Shown: piece after piece, positions 44,417-55,230 of the stretch
How the letters are laid out: each line of letters opens with the position of its first letter
Numbering within the stretch: position 1 is the first letter of the stretch
Source of the DNA: Nitrosococcus wardiae
Lineage (GTDB): Bacteria; Pseudomonadota; Gammaproteobacteria; Nitrosococcales; Nitrosococcaceae
Direction: 5' to 3'
NCBI RefSeq assembly: GCF_004421105.1
Contig: NZ_CP038033.1
Location: 577,659 to 641,658, forward strand
DNA: 64,000 nt
Made by a program: the position numbers and the translations under genes
The notes under the pieces: model-generated
The model's database searches: none
What the model was told of the DNA's origin: nothing
The model's input: the letters and a program-made list of their open reading frames with translations, nothing else

Positions 44417-44773
44417 ATGGCAAACCACAAGTTTAAAACTTTAACCTTGGGCCTGTGGTTGTATTTACTCCTACCTCAGATAGCCTGGAGTGATTTCCAG
44501 ACTGGAAATCAGCTACTTAAGAACTGTACTACAAAAAATGATATTCAGGCCAACGCCTATTGTGTAGGCTATGTGGCCGCCATTGCAGATATCTTAGGTA
44601 CAGGAGACGGAGAAATTGGGGGATGGCGTGCCTGTCTCCCAAGCCATGCCACTCAGGGAGAGATCGTTGAGATTGCTATTAATTGGCTTAAGAAGCACCC
44701 TTCAGTCCGCAGCGAGGGGGCTTCTGATATCATTGCCCATGCCCTTGCCAAAGCTTTCCCTTGCACTCCTTAA
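44417..44773 (+). CDS. Exported Rap1a/Tai-family protein
   Basis: A 118-residue protein with a clear signal peptide (about 1-25, ending PQIAWSDF). The mature part has the Rap1a/Tai pattern: GNQLLKNCT, then ANAYCVGYVAAIADIL, then ACLPSHATQGEIVEIAINWL, with cysteines likely to form disulfides and a final Cys in AFPCTP. Some members of this fold are periplasmic immunity proteins against type VI amidase effectors. No effector or secretion gene is nearby, so here it is better called an orphan family member of unknown role. An upstream AGGGGG is a good ribosome-binding site. Confidence 0.8.
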   Translation: MANHKFKTLTLGLWLYLLLPQIAWSDFQTGNQLLKNCTTKNDIQANAYCVGYVAAIADILGTGDGEIGGWRACLPSHATQGEIVEIAINWLKKHPSVRSEGASDIIAHALAKAFPCTP

Positions 44774-44796
44774 CTTTTATAGAGGGATTTAATTAA

Positions 44797-47275
<2,479 letters not shown>

Positions 47276-47311
47276 TGTTGTAAACTAGGCTTTGCGGAGA
47301 GAAGGTAAGCG

Positions 47312-47335
47312 GCGGGTGCTTTGCTTCGCACCCGC
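47312..47335. repeat. Stem-loop between hflC and hisZ
   Basis: GCGGGTGC (47312-47319) and GCACCCGC (47328-47335) form a perfect 8-bp stem around an 8-base loop. No T run follows on the minus strand, so it is probably an mRNA processing or stability element and not a terminator. Confidence 0.5.
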
Positions 47336-47349
47336 ACACTAAACCCACA

Positions 47350-48264
47350 TCATTCAAGTTCTGGTTTGGCAAATCTTGAGTCGGGTTCCGACCCAAATTC
47401 TGGTTTAGGATTAAAGAAGCGAAAAAATTCCCCTTTCGGTTCCAATAACAGGAGATTGTTCCCCCCTTGCGCGAAAACCTTGCGATACGCGGTTAGGCTA
47501 CGATAAAGGGCATAGAATTCTGGATCTCGGCCAAAGGTTTCTGCATAAACCTTAGTTGCCATTGCGTCCCCTGCACCGCGAACATTTTCAGCCTCTTTTT
47601 TGGCGTTCGCCAGGATAATAGTACGCTGTCGGTCCGCCTCCGAACGGATACGTTCGGCAATCTCAGCCCCCTGGGAGCGCAGCTCACTGGCCACTCGCTG
47701 CCGCTCGGCCTCCATCCGAGCATAAACCGAATCGCTGACATCCTTTGGCAAATCAATGCGCTTGATGCGCACATCCGCAATCGTAATCCCAAACTCTTTG
47801 GCCTGGTTATTCGCCCGCCTTGCCATGGTTTCCATGATAAGGGCACGCTGACCAGAAACCACCTCCTGGATGGATCGGCTGCCAAATTCACTCCGCAGGC
47901 CGTCCTTGATAATTTGAGATAGACGCAAGGCAGCGCGGCTCTCATCTCCTGTCATGGACCGGTAGTACTGGGCCACATCGCTAATCCGCCACATTATAAA
48001 GGCATCAACGATGACGTTTTTCTTCTCAACTGTAAGATAGCGCTCAGCCTCCGTGTCCAGGGTAAGCACTCGGCCATCAAATTTACGCACTGAATTAAAA
48101 AACGGCACTTTGAAGTGGAGGCCAGGCTCGAAATCCGCCCGCTCGATTTTACCCAACCACAACAAGAGCGCTCGCTCCCGTTCATCGACAATGAAAACGC
48201 TCTGCGAGCCGATGATTAACAAGACAACCAGGAGGCCAGCCAAGATACTAAAGCTTTTACTCAT
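47350..48264 (-). CDS. hflC: Protease modulator HflC
   Basis: An SPFH/prohibitin-domain membrane protein that with HflK encloses FtsH and tunes its proteolysis. The 304 residues have one N-terminal anchor (about 5-25: ILAGLLVVLLIIGSQSVFIV) and a large periplasmic SPFH domain (ERALLLWLGKIER to about residue 190), followed by a coiled coil rich in Glu, Ala and Arg. ATG 48264 shares one base with the hflK stop (TGATG), showing coupling. Confidence 0.95.
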   Translation of the reverse strand: MSKSFSILAGLLVVLLIIGSQSVFIVDERERALLLWLGKIERADFEPGLHFKVPFFNSVRKFDGRVLTLDTEAERYLTVEKKNVIVDAFIMWRISDVAQYYRSMTGDESRAALRLSQIIKDGLRSEFGSRSIQEVVSGQRALIMETMARRANNQAKEFGITIADVRIKRIDLPKDVSDSVYARMEAERQRVASELRSQGAEIAERIRSEADRQRTIILANAKKEAENVRGAGDAMATKVYAETFGRDPEFYALYRSLTAYRKVFAQGGNNLLLLEPKGEFFRFFNPKPEFGSEPDSRFAKPELE

Positions 48265-49514
48265 CACCGCGCCCTCCGACTCCGGCTTTCGTCAGCACTG
48301 CTCTGGCGCGTGCGCGCCTCTCTCTCCAAGGCTCCTTTGCCGAAGGGGGACAATTGATCCAGGGAAATCGCACGCTGCTCCTCCTCCGATCTTCCCTCCT
48401 GCACCATACGGTCAAGAGGCAGATAAAAGACATTCGTGCCTTCGGGGACATCCACCAACACCTTACGGCTGCGGTCCATCACCGACTCCATGGCTTCCAA
48501 ATAAAGCCGCTCTTCGGTAATTTGCGGCGCATCGAGGTACTCCTTTAACACCTGGGCAAAACGAGCCGTCTCACCTTCAGCGTGGGCAACAGCCTCATTC
48601 TTGTAGGCTTCCGCTTCCTGGACCCTACGGAAAGCGGCACCGCGGGCCTTAGGAATAATATCGTTGGCGTATGCTTCGGCCTCATTCCTTAACCTCTGTT
48701 GGTCTTCCCGCGCTTTGATAGCATCGGCAAAGGCCTCTTGTACTTGCTCCGGCGGCTGGGCATCCTGCATGTTCACACTGGTGACAATTAGCCCTGCATT
48801 ATATTGGTCCAAAACTTGCTGCGCTAATTTCTCCGTCTGTAGCATTACCTCAGCGCGGCCTTCGGTCAACACAAAGTCCATGGTGTTCTTACCCACGACT
48901 TCCCGAAGAGCGCTTTCGACCACCTGGCGCAGATTGATATCCGCATTACGCACATTAAATACATAATTGGCCGCATCCTTGACCCGGTATTGGACCGCAA
49001 TCCGAACATCCACTATATTTTCATCTTGCGTGAGCATCAGTGCTTCGGTGGGTACCGGCGATCCGGCCCGGCCCCTACCCGTAGAGCGGTAACCAATCTC
49101 GTAGCTCCGGATTTGGGAAACATCAACCAGCTCCACTTCCTCAATAGGATAAGGAATGTGCCAGTGAGGTCCTGGCTCAGTCGTGGTAACGTATTCGCCG
49201 AAACGCAACACCACACCGCGCTCGGCAGGGGCGACAATATAGATGCCCGAGAGCAGCCACACCACAGCAAGGATCAACACCAACAGACCCACGCCTACAA
49301 CACTACCGCCGCGACCTAAGGGCGGGCGACCACCGCCTGGCGCTCCACCACCCCTACCACCGAACAGCCCACTAAGCTTGGCTTTCAGGTTACGGATGAC
49401 TTCATCAAGGTCGGGTGGCCCTTGTTGGTCACCACCTTTACCCCATTGATCCCCTTCTTTGCTCCAAGGATCTTTATCTTTGTCTTTGTTCTCGTTCGGC
49501 TCATTCCAAGCCAT
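48264..49514 (-). CDS. hflK: FtsH protease regulator HflK
   Basis: Partner of HflC in the SPFH cage around FtsH. The 416 residues begin with an acidic, Gly-rich cytoplasmic tail (NENKDKDKDPWSKEGDQWG), then one membrane helix (about 80-100) and the SPFH domain starting VAPAERGVVLRFGEYV. I start at ATG 49514 (MAWNEPNE), which fits homologues and has GGAG upstream. An in-frame ATG at 49574 would add 20 residues with no support. Confidence 0.95.
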   Translation of the reverse strand: MAWNEPNENKDKDKDPWSKEGDQWGKGGDQQGPPDLDEVIRNLKAKLSGLFGGRGGGAPGGGRPPLGRGGSVVGVGLLVLILAVVWLLSGIYIVAPAERGVVLRFGEYVTTTEPGPHWHIPYPIEEVELVDVSQIRSYEIGYRSTGRGRAGSPVPTEALMLTQDENIVDVRIAVQYRVKDAANYVFNVRNADINLRQVVESALREVVGKNTMDFVLTEGRAEVMLQTEKLAQQVLDQYNAGLIVTSVNMQDAQPPEQVQEAFADAIKAREDQQRLRNEAEAYANDIIPKARGAAFRRVQEAEAYKNEAVAHAEGETARFAQVLKEYLDAPQITEERLYLEAMESVMDRSRKVLVDVPEGTNVFYLPLDRMVQEGRSEEEQRAISLDQLSPFGKGALEREARTRQSSADESRSRRAR

Positions 49515-49643
49515 TAATCTACCTACTCCAACTGTTGTGCGGGCATCTATAATCAATACCTGCAGGTTGTTCACAAGGAGAATATTGACAGTAACTTGAC
49601 ATTCATTCTACAGGGAGATAACTCTAGCCGGCAAGTTTCACCC

Positions 49644-50795
49644 CTAGCAAGCTCGAATCGCCTGCTGAGGGTTCACAATGGTTTCCTTCGCCGGGAAATA
49701 TTCGGCCAACGCTTGCCGCAACAATTCAATACCCTCTCCGCTAGCAGCCGACAACCACACTCGGCAGATTCGACCGGAAGCATCCCTTTCCAGTCGCGGC
49801 TGGCAACTCTCTATCTGATCAATTTTATTATAAATTTCCAGTTGAGGAACCTCCTCTGCACCGATTGTTTGAAGGACTCTGTTCACCTGGGCAATAAGCA
49901 CCTGACGCTCTTCCGAAGAAGCATCGACGACATGAAGCAATAAGGCCGCATCGCGGGTCTCCTCTAAGGTAGAGCGAAAGGCTTCTACCAAATCATGAGG
50001 CAAATTGCGAATGAAACCTACGGTATCCGCCAATACGAGAGGCTGTACCATTGCCAGCCGCAAGCGCCGTAACATGGGATCTAGAGTCGCAAATAGCCTG
50101 TTATCCGCCAGAACCTGGGCCGTTGTTAAGCGATTAAATAAAGTAGACTTACCAGCATTAGTATAACCCACCAGAGAAACGGTAGGCACTTGCGCCTTGT
50201 GCCGTGAACGCCGACTCTGATCACGCTGTTTCCGTACTCGCCCCAACCGCTTATGAAGTTGTCGGATACGATTACCGATTAAGCGGCGATCAGTTTCTAG
50301 CTGTGTTTCACCAGGTCCCCGCAGACCAATGCCTCCTTTTTGTCGCTCCAAGTGGCTCCAACCACGCACTAAACGAGTGGAAAGATGCTGTAGCTGGGCC
50401 AATTCGACCTGTAACTTACCTTCATGGGAGCGGGCCCGCTGAGAAAAAATATCAAGAATCAGCTCTGTTCGATCCAATACCCGGCATTGCAAAGACTGCT
50501 CCAAGTTACGCGCTTGGGCTGGACTCAGATTATGGTTGAATACGACTAAATTTGCTTGTTCGGCATCCACCCAGCCACGGATTTCATCGACTTTACCCCG
50601 GCCAATAAAATACTTGGGATGGGGAGCATGGCGCCTCCCGGCGATGGTCGTGATGACTTCTATGCCTGTGGAAGAAACAAGCTCCCTAAATTCTGCTTGC
50701 TCCTCACGATAAGCATAAGCGGAGGCATGAAAGTGGATATGGACCAAAATAGCGCTATAGCTATATTTCCCACCGCCCTTGGGATGCTCAAACAA
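49644..50795 (-). CDS. hflX: GTPase HflX
   Basis: A ribosome-associated TRAFAC-class GTPase that splits stalled 70S ribosomes after stress. The 383 residues have an N-terminal HflX domain with KYFIGRGKVDEI and FNHNLSPAQARNLE, the helical segment KGGIGLRGPGETQLETDRR, and the G domain with GYTNAGKSTLFN (P loop), DTVGFIRNLPHDL (Switch II) and YNKIDQ (NKxD). The start is TTG 50795, preceded by AGGGGA. It lies between hfq and hflK, the usual order. Confidence 0.94.
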   Translation of the reverse strand: MFEHPKGGGKYSYSAILVHIHFHASAYAYREEQAEFRELVSSTGIEVITTIAGRRHAPHPKYFIGRGKVDEIRGWVDAEQANLVVFNHNLSPAQARNLEQSLQCRVLDRTELILDIFSQRARSHEGKLQVELAQLQHLSTRLVRGWSHLERQKGGIGLRGPGETQLETDRRLIGNRIRQLHKRLGRVRKQRDQSRRSRHKAQVPTVSLVGYTNAGKSTLFNRLTTAQVLADNRLFATLDPMLRRLRLAMVQPLVLADTVGFIRNLPHDLVEAFRSTLEETRDAALLLHVVDASSEERQVLIAQVNRVLQTIGAEEVPQLEIYNKIDQIESCQPRLERDASGRICRVWLSAASGEGIELLRQALAEYFPAKETIVNPQQAIRAC

Positions 50796-50842
50796 TCCAA
50801 TTCCCCTGGAATTTTTCAGTTAACCTGGGATAGAATGCCGCT

Positions 50843-51109
50843 CTAATCGGCAGATTGCGATCCTCCGATATGATGGATATTCCCTCCTTCGCTATTAGAT
50901 AATTTAACATTGCGTGCAGGCACGACCGTAGAGATGGCATGTTTGTATACCATCTGACTGACAGAATTTTTCAGCAAAACAACAAATTGGTCAAAAGATT
51001 CTATCTGCCCTTGCAATTTGATCCCATTAACAAGATAGATCGAAACTGGAACCCGCTCCTTACGCAAAGCATTAAGAAAGGGGTCTTGTAACGACTGCCC
51101 ACGTGACAT
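50843..51109 (-). CDS. hfq: RNA chaperone Hfq
   Basis: Hexameric Sm-fold protein that pairs small RNAs with target mRNAs. The 88 residues start at ATG 51109 ([13 protein letters not shown]). Sm1 ([22 protein letters not shown]) and Sm2 ([13 protein letters not shown], with the YKH sRNA-binding core) are intact. The C-terminal tail is short ([17 protein letters not shown]), unlike the long tail of the E. coli protein. It is followed by hflX. Confidence 0.96.
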   Translation of the reverse strand: MSRGQSLQDPFLNALRKERVPVSIYLVNGIKLQGQIESFDQFVVLLKNSVSQMVYKHAISTVVPARNVKLSNSEGGNIHHIGGSQSAD

Positions 51110-51459
51110 TGGCCTTTTCTCCCTCGTAATTCTTGTTTTCAATGATAGAAAGGCCAGAGAGAAGGCGTGCTAAGCGCCTATCCGGCTTCGAGATAATCAC
51201 ACCACAAAAGGTTATTATTTCTATTCCCAGTCACCACTTATGTATAGACCAATTACTCAACTATGTATAGACCAATTAAAGAGTTGAGTTGCTTTATTTT
51301 CCAACACAAGATTGACATTATTGTTGCCTTATCTCGATATAACGACACCTACTTAGTACTGATATCCCGTTCTATATTCAATTTTTTCGTCTTTATCCAC
51401 TGGCCCGGACTAAAGTCTAGCACACGCTCGCGACTAGGAGCGACAAATTCAAAACGTGG
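51110..51459. other. 350-bp spacer between miaA and hfq
   Basis: An AT-rich stretch without a supported gene. It holds the 17-bp direct repeat listed separately and an inverted pair ACTCAAC (51255-51261) / GTTGAGT (51283-51289). In most relatives hfq follows miaA closely, so this enlarged gap probably contains a dedicated hfq promoter; I could not pick one with confidence. Confidence 0.5.
51239..51278 (+). repeat. 17-bp direct repeat upstream of hfq
   Basis: TATGTATAGACCAATTA occurs at 51239-51255 and again at 51262-51278, 23 bases apart start to start (about two helical turns). It may be a binding site pair for a regulator of hfq or a chance duplication. Confidence 0.7.
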
Positions 51460-52407
51460 TTAGATTGAAGCTTGGGCGAGAGCCGCCTTTAGCTGCTGCC
51501 ATGCCTTCTCCATGTAGTCTTTTCCATCAGGGTCAATATGAATAGCCTCCTCTTCCCGCCGCAACCAGGTCAACTGCCGCTTAGCCATTTGCCGAGTCGC
51601 GGTAATAGCCTGTTCAACCATGGCAGGGAAAGAAAGCCGCCCCTGTAAATAAAGCCAGGCCTGACGATACCCTACCGCGCGGATGGAAGAAAGCTCTATA
51701 CGCAGGTCTGGACGTTTAAATAAGCCTTTAACTTCCTCCAAAAATCCTGCTTCTAGCATGGCATAGAAGCGTTGCTCAATACGGGTATGAAGGGACGCCC
51801 GTTCCCTAGGAGCTAAAATAAGCTTAATTGTTCGATAGGGGAATTCAGCCTCTTGGGTATCAGCGATTAACTCACTCAAAGGCCTACCCGTCAACTGGAA
51901 AACCTCCAAAGCGCGTTGGATACGCTGAGGATCATGGCAATGGATACGCCGCGCGGCTATAGGATCTATCTCAGCCAAGCGGCGATGCAAAGCCCCCCAG
52001 CCTTTCACCATTGCCTCCCTGTCTATGGCAGCCCGAACCTCCGGATCAGCCGGAGGAAGAGGAGAAATTCCATATCTGAGAGCATGAAAATACAACATCG
52101 TTCCTCCAACTAGGAGGGGAATGCGACCCCGTTGGCTAATCGCCTGCATCAAGGGCAGAGCATCAGCACGAAAGCGACCTGCCGAATAAGCTTCCGCTGG
52201 ATCGAGAATATCAATCAAATGATGGGGATAACAACGCCGTACCATTAGGTTGGGTTTGGCAGTGCCAATATCCATACCACGATACACTTGGGCCGAATCG
52301 ACACTAATAATTTCACAGGGCAAACGCTCAGCAAGCGCTAAGGCAAGCTCAGTTTTACCTGAAGCAGTCGGCCCCATAAGAAGTAGTGCAGGTGGCCGAA
52401 TAAACAT
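51460..52407 (-). CDS. miaA: tRNA dimethylallyltransferase
   Basis: Adds the isopentenyl group to A37 of tRNAs reading UNN codons. The 315 residues begin with the P loop [16 protein letters not shown], followed by [38 protein letters not shown] and the tRNA-contacting [15 protein letters not shown] 52407 gives the expected N-terminus. It is upstream of hfq on the same strand. Confidence 0.96.
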   Translation of the reverse strand: MFIRPPALLLMGPTASGKTELALALAERLPCEIISVDSAQVYRGMDIGTAKPNLMVRRCYPHHLIDILDPAEAYSAGRFRADALPLMQAISQRGRIPLLVGGTMLYFHALRYGISPLPPADPEVRAAIDREAMVKGWGALHRRLAEIDPIAARRIHCHDPQRIQRALEVFQLTGRPLSELIADTQEAEFPYRTIKLILAPRERASLHTRIEQRFYAMLEAGFLEEVKGLFKRPDLRIELSSIRAVGYRQAWLYLQGRLSFPAMVEQAITATRQMAKRQLTWLRREEEAIHIDPDGKDYMEKAWQQLKAALAQASI

Positions 52408-52475
52408 AAAATAGCCAGTAAGCTAAGATGAGAACTAGAGACCCACTCCGACAACAAAAGCGAAACAGAACGGAC

Positions 52476-53732
52476 CTATCGCTTCATAGAGTCAAAAAAC
52501 TCAGTATTAGTCTTGGTCTCTTTTAGCCTATTAAGCAGAAACTCCATAGCTTCAGCCTCTTCCATGGGGGCCAGCAGCTTATGTAAAATCCATGTTTTTT
52601 GAAGATTTTCTGGGTTGGTGAGGAGTTCTTCACGGCGCGTACCAGAGCGGTTGATATTAATGGCTGGATAGATGCGCTTTTCAGCAAGTTTTCGCTCCAG
52701 GTGGATCTCCATATTACCGGTACCCTTGAATTCTTCATAAATGACATCATCCATGCGCGAGCCTGTATCGATAAGGGCGGTGGCAATAATAGTCAAGCTG
52801 CCACCCTCTTCTAGATTACGAGCCGCGCCGAAGAAACGTTTTGGCCGCTGTAACGCATTCGCATCAACACCGCCTGTAAGCACTTTGCCCGATGAAGGTA
52901 TCACCGTATTATAAGCGCGGGCCAAACGAGTAATGGAATCCAATAAAATCACCACATCCCGCTTATGCTCCACCAGCCGTTTGGCTTTTTCGATCACCAT
53001 CTCCGCTACCTGAACATGACGGCTTGCAGGCTCATCGAAAGTACTGGAGACCACCTCACCCCGCACGGAGCGAGCCATCTCCGTGACCTCTTCAGGCCGC
53101 TCATCAATCAGCAGGACAATGAGATAACACTCCGGATGGTTAGCAGTAATAGATTGGGCGATATTCTGGAGCATCACAGTCTTGCCCGATTTGGGGGAAG
53201 AAACAATAAGCCCTCGCTGCCCCTTGCCAATTGGTGCAACCAGATCTATGACCCGGGGAGTAAGATCCTCCGTGCTTCCATTGCCTCGCTCCAAAACCAA
53301 GCGTTCGTTAGCAAACAAAGGGGTCAAATTCTCGAATAGTACCTTGTTCCGAGATTGCTCTGGCGGCTCAAAATTGATGTTGTTAACCTTAAGCAAGGCA
53401 AAATAGCGCTCTCCTTCTTTGGGAGGTCGGATCTTGCCTTCAATAGTATCTCCCGTCCGGAGACCAAAACGCCTTATTTGGCTGGGCGAGACATAGATAT
53501 CATCAGGCCCAGCAAGATAAGAAGCGCTCGCCGAACGGAGAAAACCAAATCCATCCTGGAGCAATTCCAGTACCCCGCTGCCGTAGATATCCTCGCCATT
53601 CTTTGCATGTGCTTTGAGCAGTGCGAAGATAAGGTCTTGCCGGCGCAGACGAGACATACCCTCCAGCCCCATGGACTGGGCAATATCTAAGAGTTCAGAA
53701 GCACTCTTCGTCTTGAGTTCAGTCAGATTCAT
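52476..53732 (-). CDS. rho: Transcription termination factor Rho
   Basis: Hexameric RNA helicase that ends transcription at unstructured C-rich RNA. The 418 residues are close to the 419 of E. coli. They contain an N-terminal helical domain, the cold-shock-like RNA-binding fold with DGFGFLRS and [16 protein letters not shown], the ATPase P loop [15 protein letters not shown], and the Q- and R-loop region with [15 protein letters not shown] and SGTRREELL. It is separated from trxA here. Its leader holds a long-range inverted repeat listed separately. Confidence 0.97.
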   Translation of the reverse strand: MNLTELKTKSASELLDIAQSMGLEGMSRLRRQDLIFALLKAHAKNGEDIYGSGVLELLQDGFGFLRSASASYLAGPDDIYVSPSQIRRFGLRTGDTIEGKIRPPKEGERYFALLKVNNINFEPPEQSRNKVLFENLTPLFANERLVLERGNGSTEDLTPRVIDLVAPIGKGQRGLIVSSPKSGKTVMLQNIAQSITANHPECYLIVLLIDERPEEVTEMARSVRGEVVSSTFDEPASRHVQVAEMVIEKAKRLVEHKRDVVILLDSITRLARAYNTVIPSSGKVLTGGVDANALQRPKRFFGAARNLEEGGSLTIIATALIDTGSRMDDVIYEEFKGTGNMEIHLERKLAEKRIYPAININRSGTRREELLTNPENLQKTWILHKLLAPMEEAEAMEFLLNRLKETKTNTEFFDSMKR

Positions 53733-53842
53733 GAAAGTCCGTCTAGTTGTTATGAGGCAATATATATTGAATGGTTAATGCAAAGACACCCTAGTTACCC
53801 GGGCATAATTCACAAACGGAGGAACTTGAAGGAACTGGATCT

Positions 53843-53898
53843 TAGACGGTGGTGTTTAGCTAAGTTGCGAAATTACCACCAAAAATCCCTCCCGTCTA
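53843..53898 (-). promoter_or_regulatory. Inverted repeat in the rho leader
   Basis: TAGACGG (53843-53849) pairs with CCGTCTA (53892-53898), and just inside GGTG pairs with CACC. The whole structure spans 56 bases, about 110 bases before the rho start. rho mRNA leaders are known in E. coli to be autoregulated; whether this structure serves that here is a guess. Confidence 0.4.
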
Positions 53899-54000
53899 GC
53901 CCTACAGGAATCCAATTACAATGAAAATTTATCCAAATGCTGTGCTATTATAAATTGCCCCTTCGGGCATTCTAGGTTAATCTTTAGAGCTTCCAACTTT

Positions 54001-54091
54001 GGAGAGGTGGCCGAGCGGTTGAAGGCGCACGCCTGGAAAGTGTGTATACGCTAGCCGCGTATCGAGGGTTCGAATCCCTCCCTCTCCGCCA
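54001..54091 (+). tRNA. serX: tRNA-Ser (anticodon GGA)
   Basis: A 91-nt class II tRNA with encoded CCA. The acceptor GGAGAGG pairs with CCTCTCC. The anticodon stem CACGC/GTGTG encloses CTGGAAA, giving anticodon GGA. A long variable arm (TATACGCTAGCCGCGTA) and the T arm GAGGGTTCGAATCCCTC are present. It reads UCC/UCU codons. Confidence 0.96.
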
Positions 54092-54100
54092 AATCAAATC

Positions 54101-54134
54101 AAGGCCCAGAGACCTAAAACTCGGCCTTTGTTCT
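54101..54134 (+). terminator. Probable terminator after tRNA-Ser
   Basis: AAGGCC (54101-54106) pairs with GGCCTT (54123-54128), followed by TGTTCTT. The stem is short and the T run is broken, so the call is moderate. Confidence 0.45.
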
Positions 54135-54990
54135 TGAAAATTAAGAGGATCTAGATCCCCATAGCCAACCACCGAAGTGCGGATAAAAACACTGGACAGC
54201 AGTAGATGGTTTTAACAAGAAAAGGGCTGAGAAATCCTCTTCTCCGCGCTCCCCATAATTAAGCCGGCCTAGCTTGGCAATCAGAACGGCGAGTATTGGG
54301 TTTCTTATTCCCTACGGCTTTGATTCGCCTTAATCTTTGAATACTTAAATTTGGCTATCTTCCGCCCACATTAAAGCTGATCCATCTCTCTCTATCCAGC
54401 TCATAGATCATAATTTCAGGATTCTTCATAAAATATGAAAGCATGGGAAATGAACAGAGAAAAGCGGTTTCTTTAAGGGTTACTTTTGGATCCAAGCGCT
54501 ATCAAAGATATCAGCCGAGCTTAATAATACCGGCCTCGACTCCCCATAAGCTAACGTGGCTGTCAATACAATAAGCCCTGCGACTTGAGAGCTTTTCACA
54601 ACCTTGAGGGCAACATGAAATGTTTTAACATCCTTAATATCCTATCATAGCAACTTAATTACACCTTTACAAGGAAACAACGACATGGGCTGTCTTCCTA
54701 GGTAAAACGGCCTGTTGGCACACCCTATGCCGTACACAGACCGGCACCTCGAGTGGAAGAGTCGTTTATTCTTGTTCTTAGCACCCTATTCGCGGTACAA
54801 TTTTCATGCTTTTAGTGGAAGCCTAGGGCCGGGAGGGTCCGAAGTTTAAGCGCGTGGAGCGGTAAAGGCCATGGTAACACCGTTGCCAAGGAACTGCTAA
54901 AGAATGCGAATTGTCGGACTGACAAGATTTTGAATGGGCAAAATCGAAGTTAGCCATGATAAAACTCCAAAAATCTTATAAAATTGTAGT
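54135..54990. other. Gene-poor stretch between tRNA-Ser and SRP RNA
   Basis: About 850 bases with no convincing gene, in otherwise tightly packed surroundings. All six frames are broken by stops. One short minus-strand frame (listed separately) looks like the start of an exported protein, and farther downstream on the same strand near 54360-54430 there is a 24-codon frame that might be a fragment of the same decayed gene. I recognise no transposase, repeat family or RNA in the remainder. Confidence 0.45.
54480..54599 (-). pseudogene. Possible 39-codon remnant with a signal-peptide-like start
   Basis: GTG 54599 opens a 39-residue frame beginning KSSQVAGLIVLTATLAYGES, which looks like a signal peptide with a cleavage near AYG, and ending ...DIFDSAWIQK. 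AAGG lies 3 bases upstream. It may be a very small secreted peptide, but a decayed exported-protein gene is more likely because nothing continues in frame. I do not recognise a family. Confidence 0.25.
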
Positions 54991-55000
54991 GATCCACAAT

Positions 55001-55115
55001 GGTGGCTCGCGCCGGTCCCCTCGCAACGATATGTTGTGAACCCCGTCAGGCCTGGAAGGGAGCAGCGGTAGCAACGGATTCGTGTGCCGGGGTGTGGCTG
55101 GTACGAGCTGCCGCC
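55001..55115 (+). ncRNA. ffs: Signal recognition particle 4.5S RNA
   Basis: About 115 nt. The Ffh-binding apical part is nearly canonical: GTCAGGCCTGGAAGGGAGCA, with the GGAA tetraloop and the internal loop AGCAGC, followed by GTGTGCCGGGGTGTGGCTGG. The ends GGTGGC and GCCGCC pair. A TATAAA at 54977-54982 is a plausible -10 giving a short 5' leader for RNase P trimming. Its place upstream of dnaX is typical. It partners Ffh in co-translational targeting to the membrane. Confidence 0.95.
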
Positions 55116-55230
55116 ATTGCCAAATCCATCCCTTATCTATCCCCTCGATGCAAATTAGTCGACGGCAAGATATAAAATATGATACATCGATATATCGCCG
55201 CCGCTGAGCAAAGAGCGGGTTATTGAATCC

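Noticed and set aside
44417-44773. A type VI secretion effector/immunity module
   Set aside because: Only a Rap1a/Tai-like protein is present; no effector, Hcp, VgrG or structural component is in the window.
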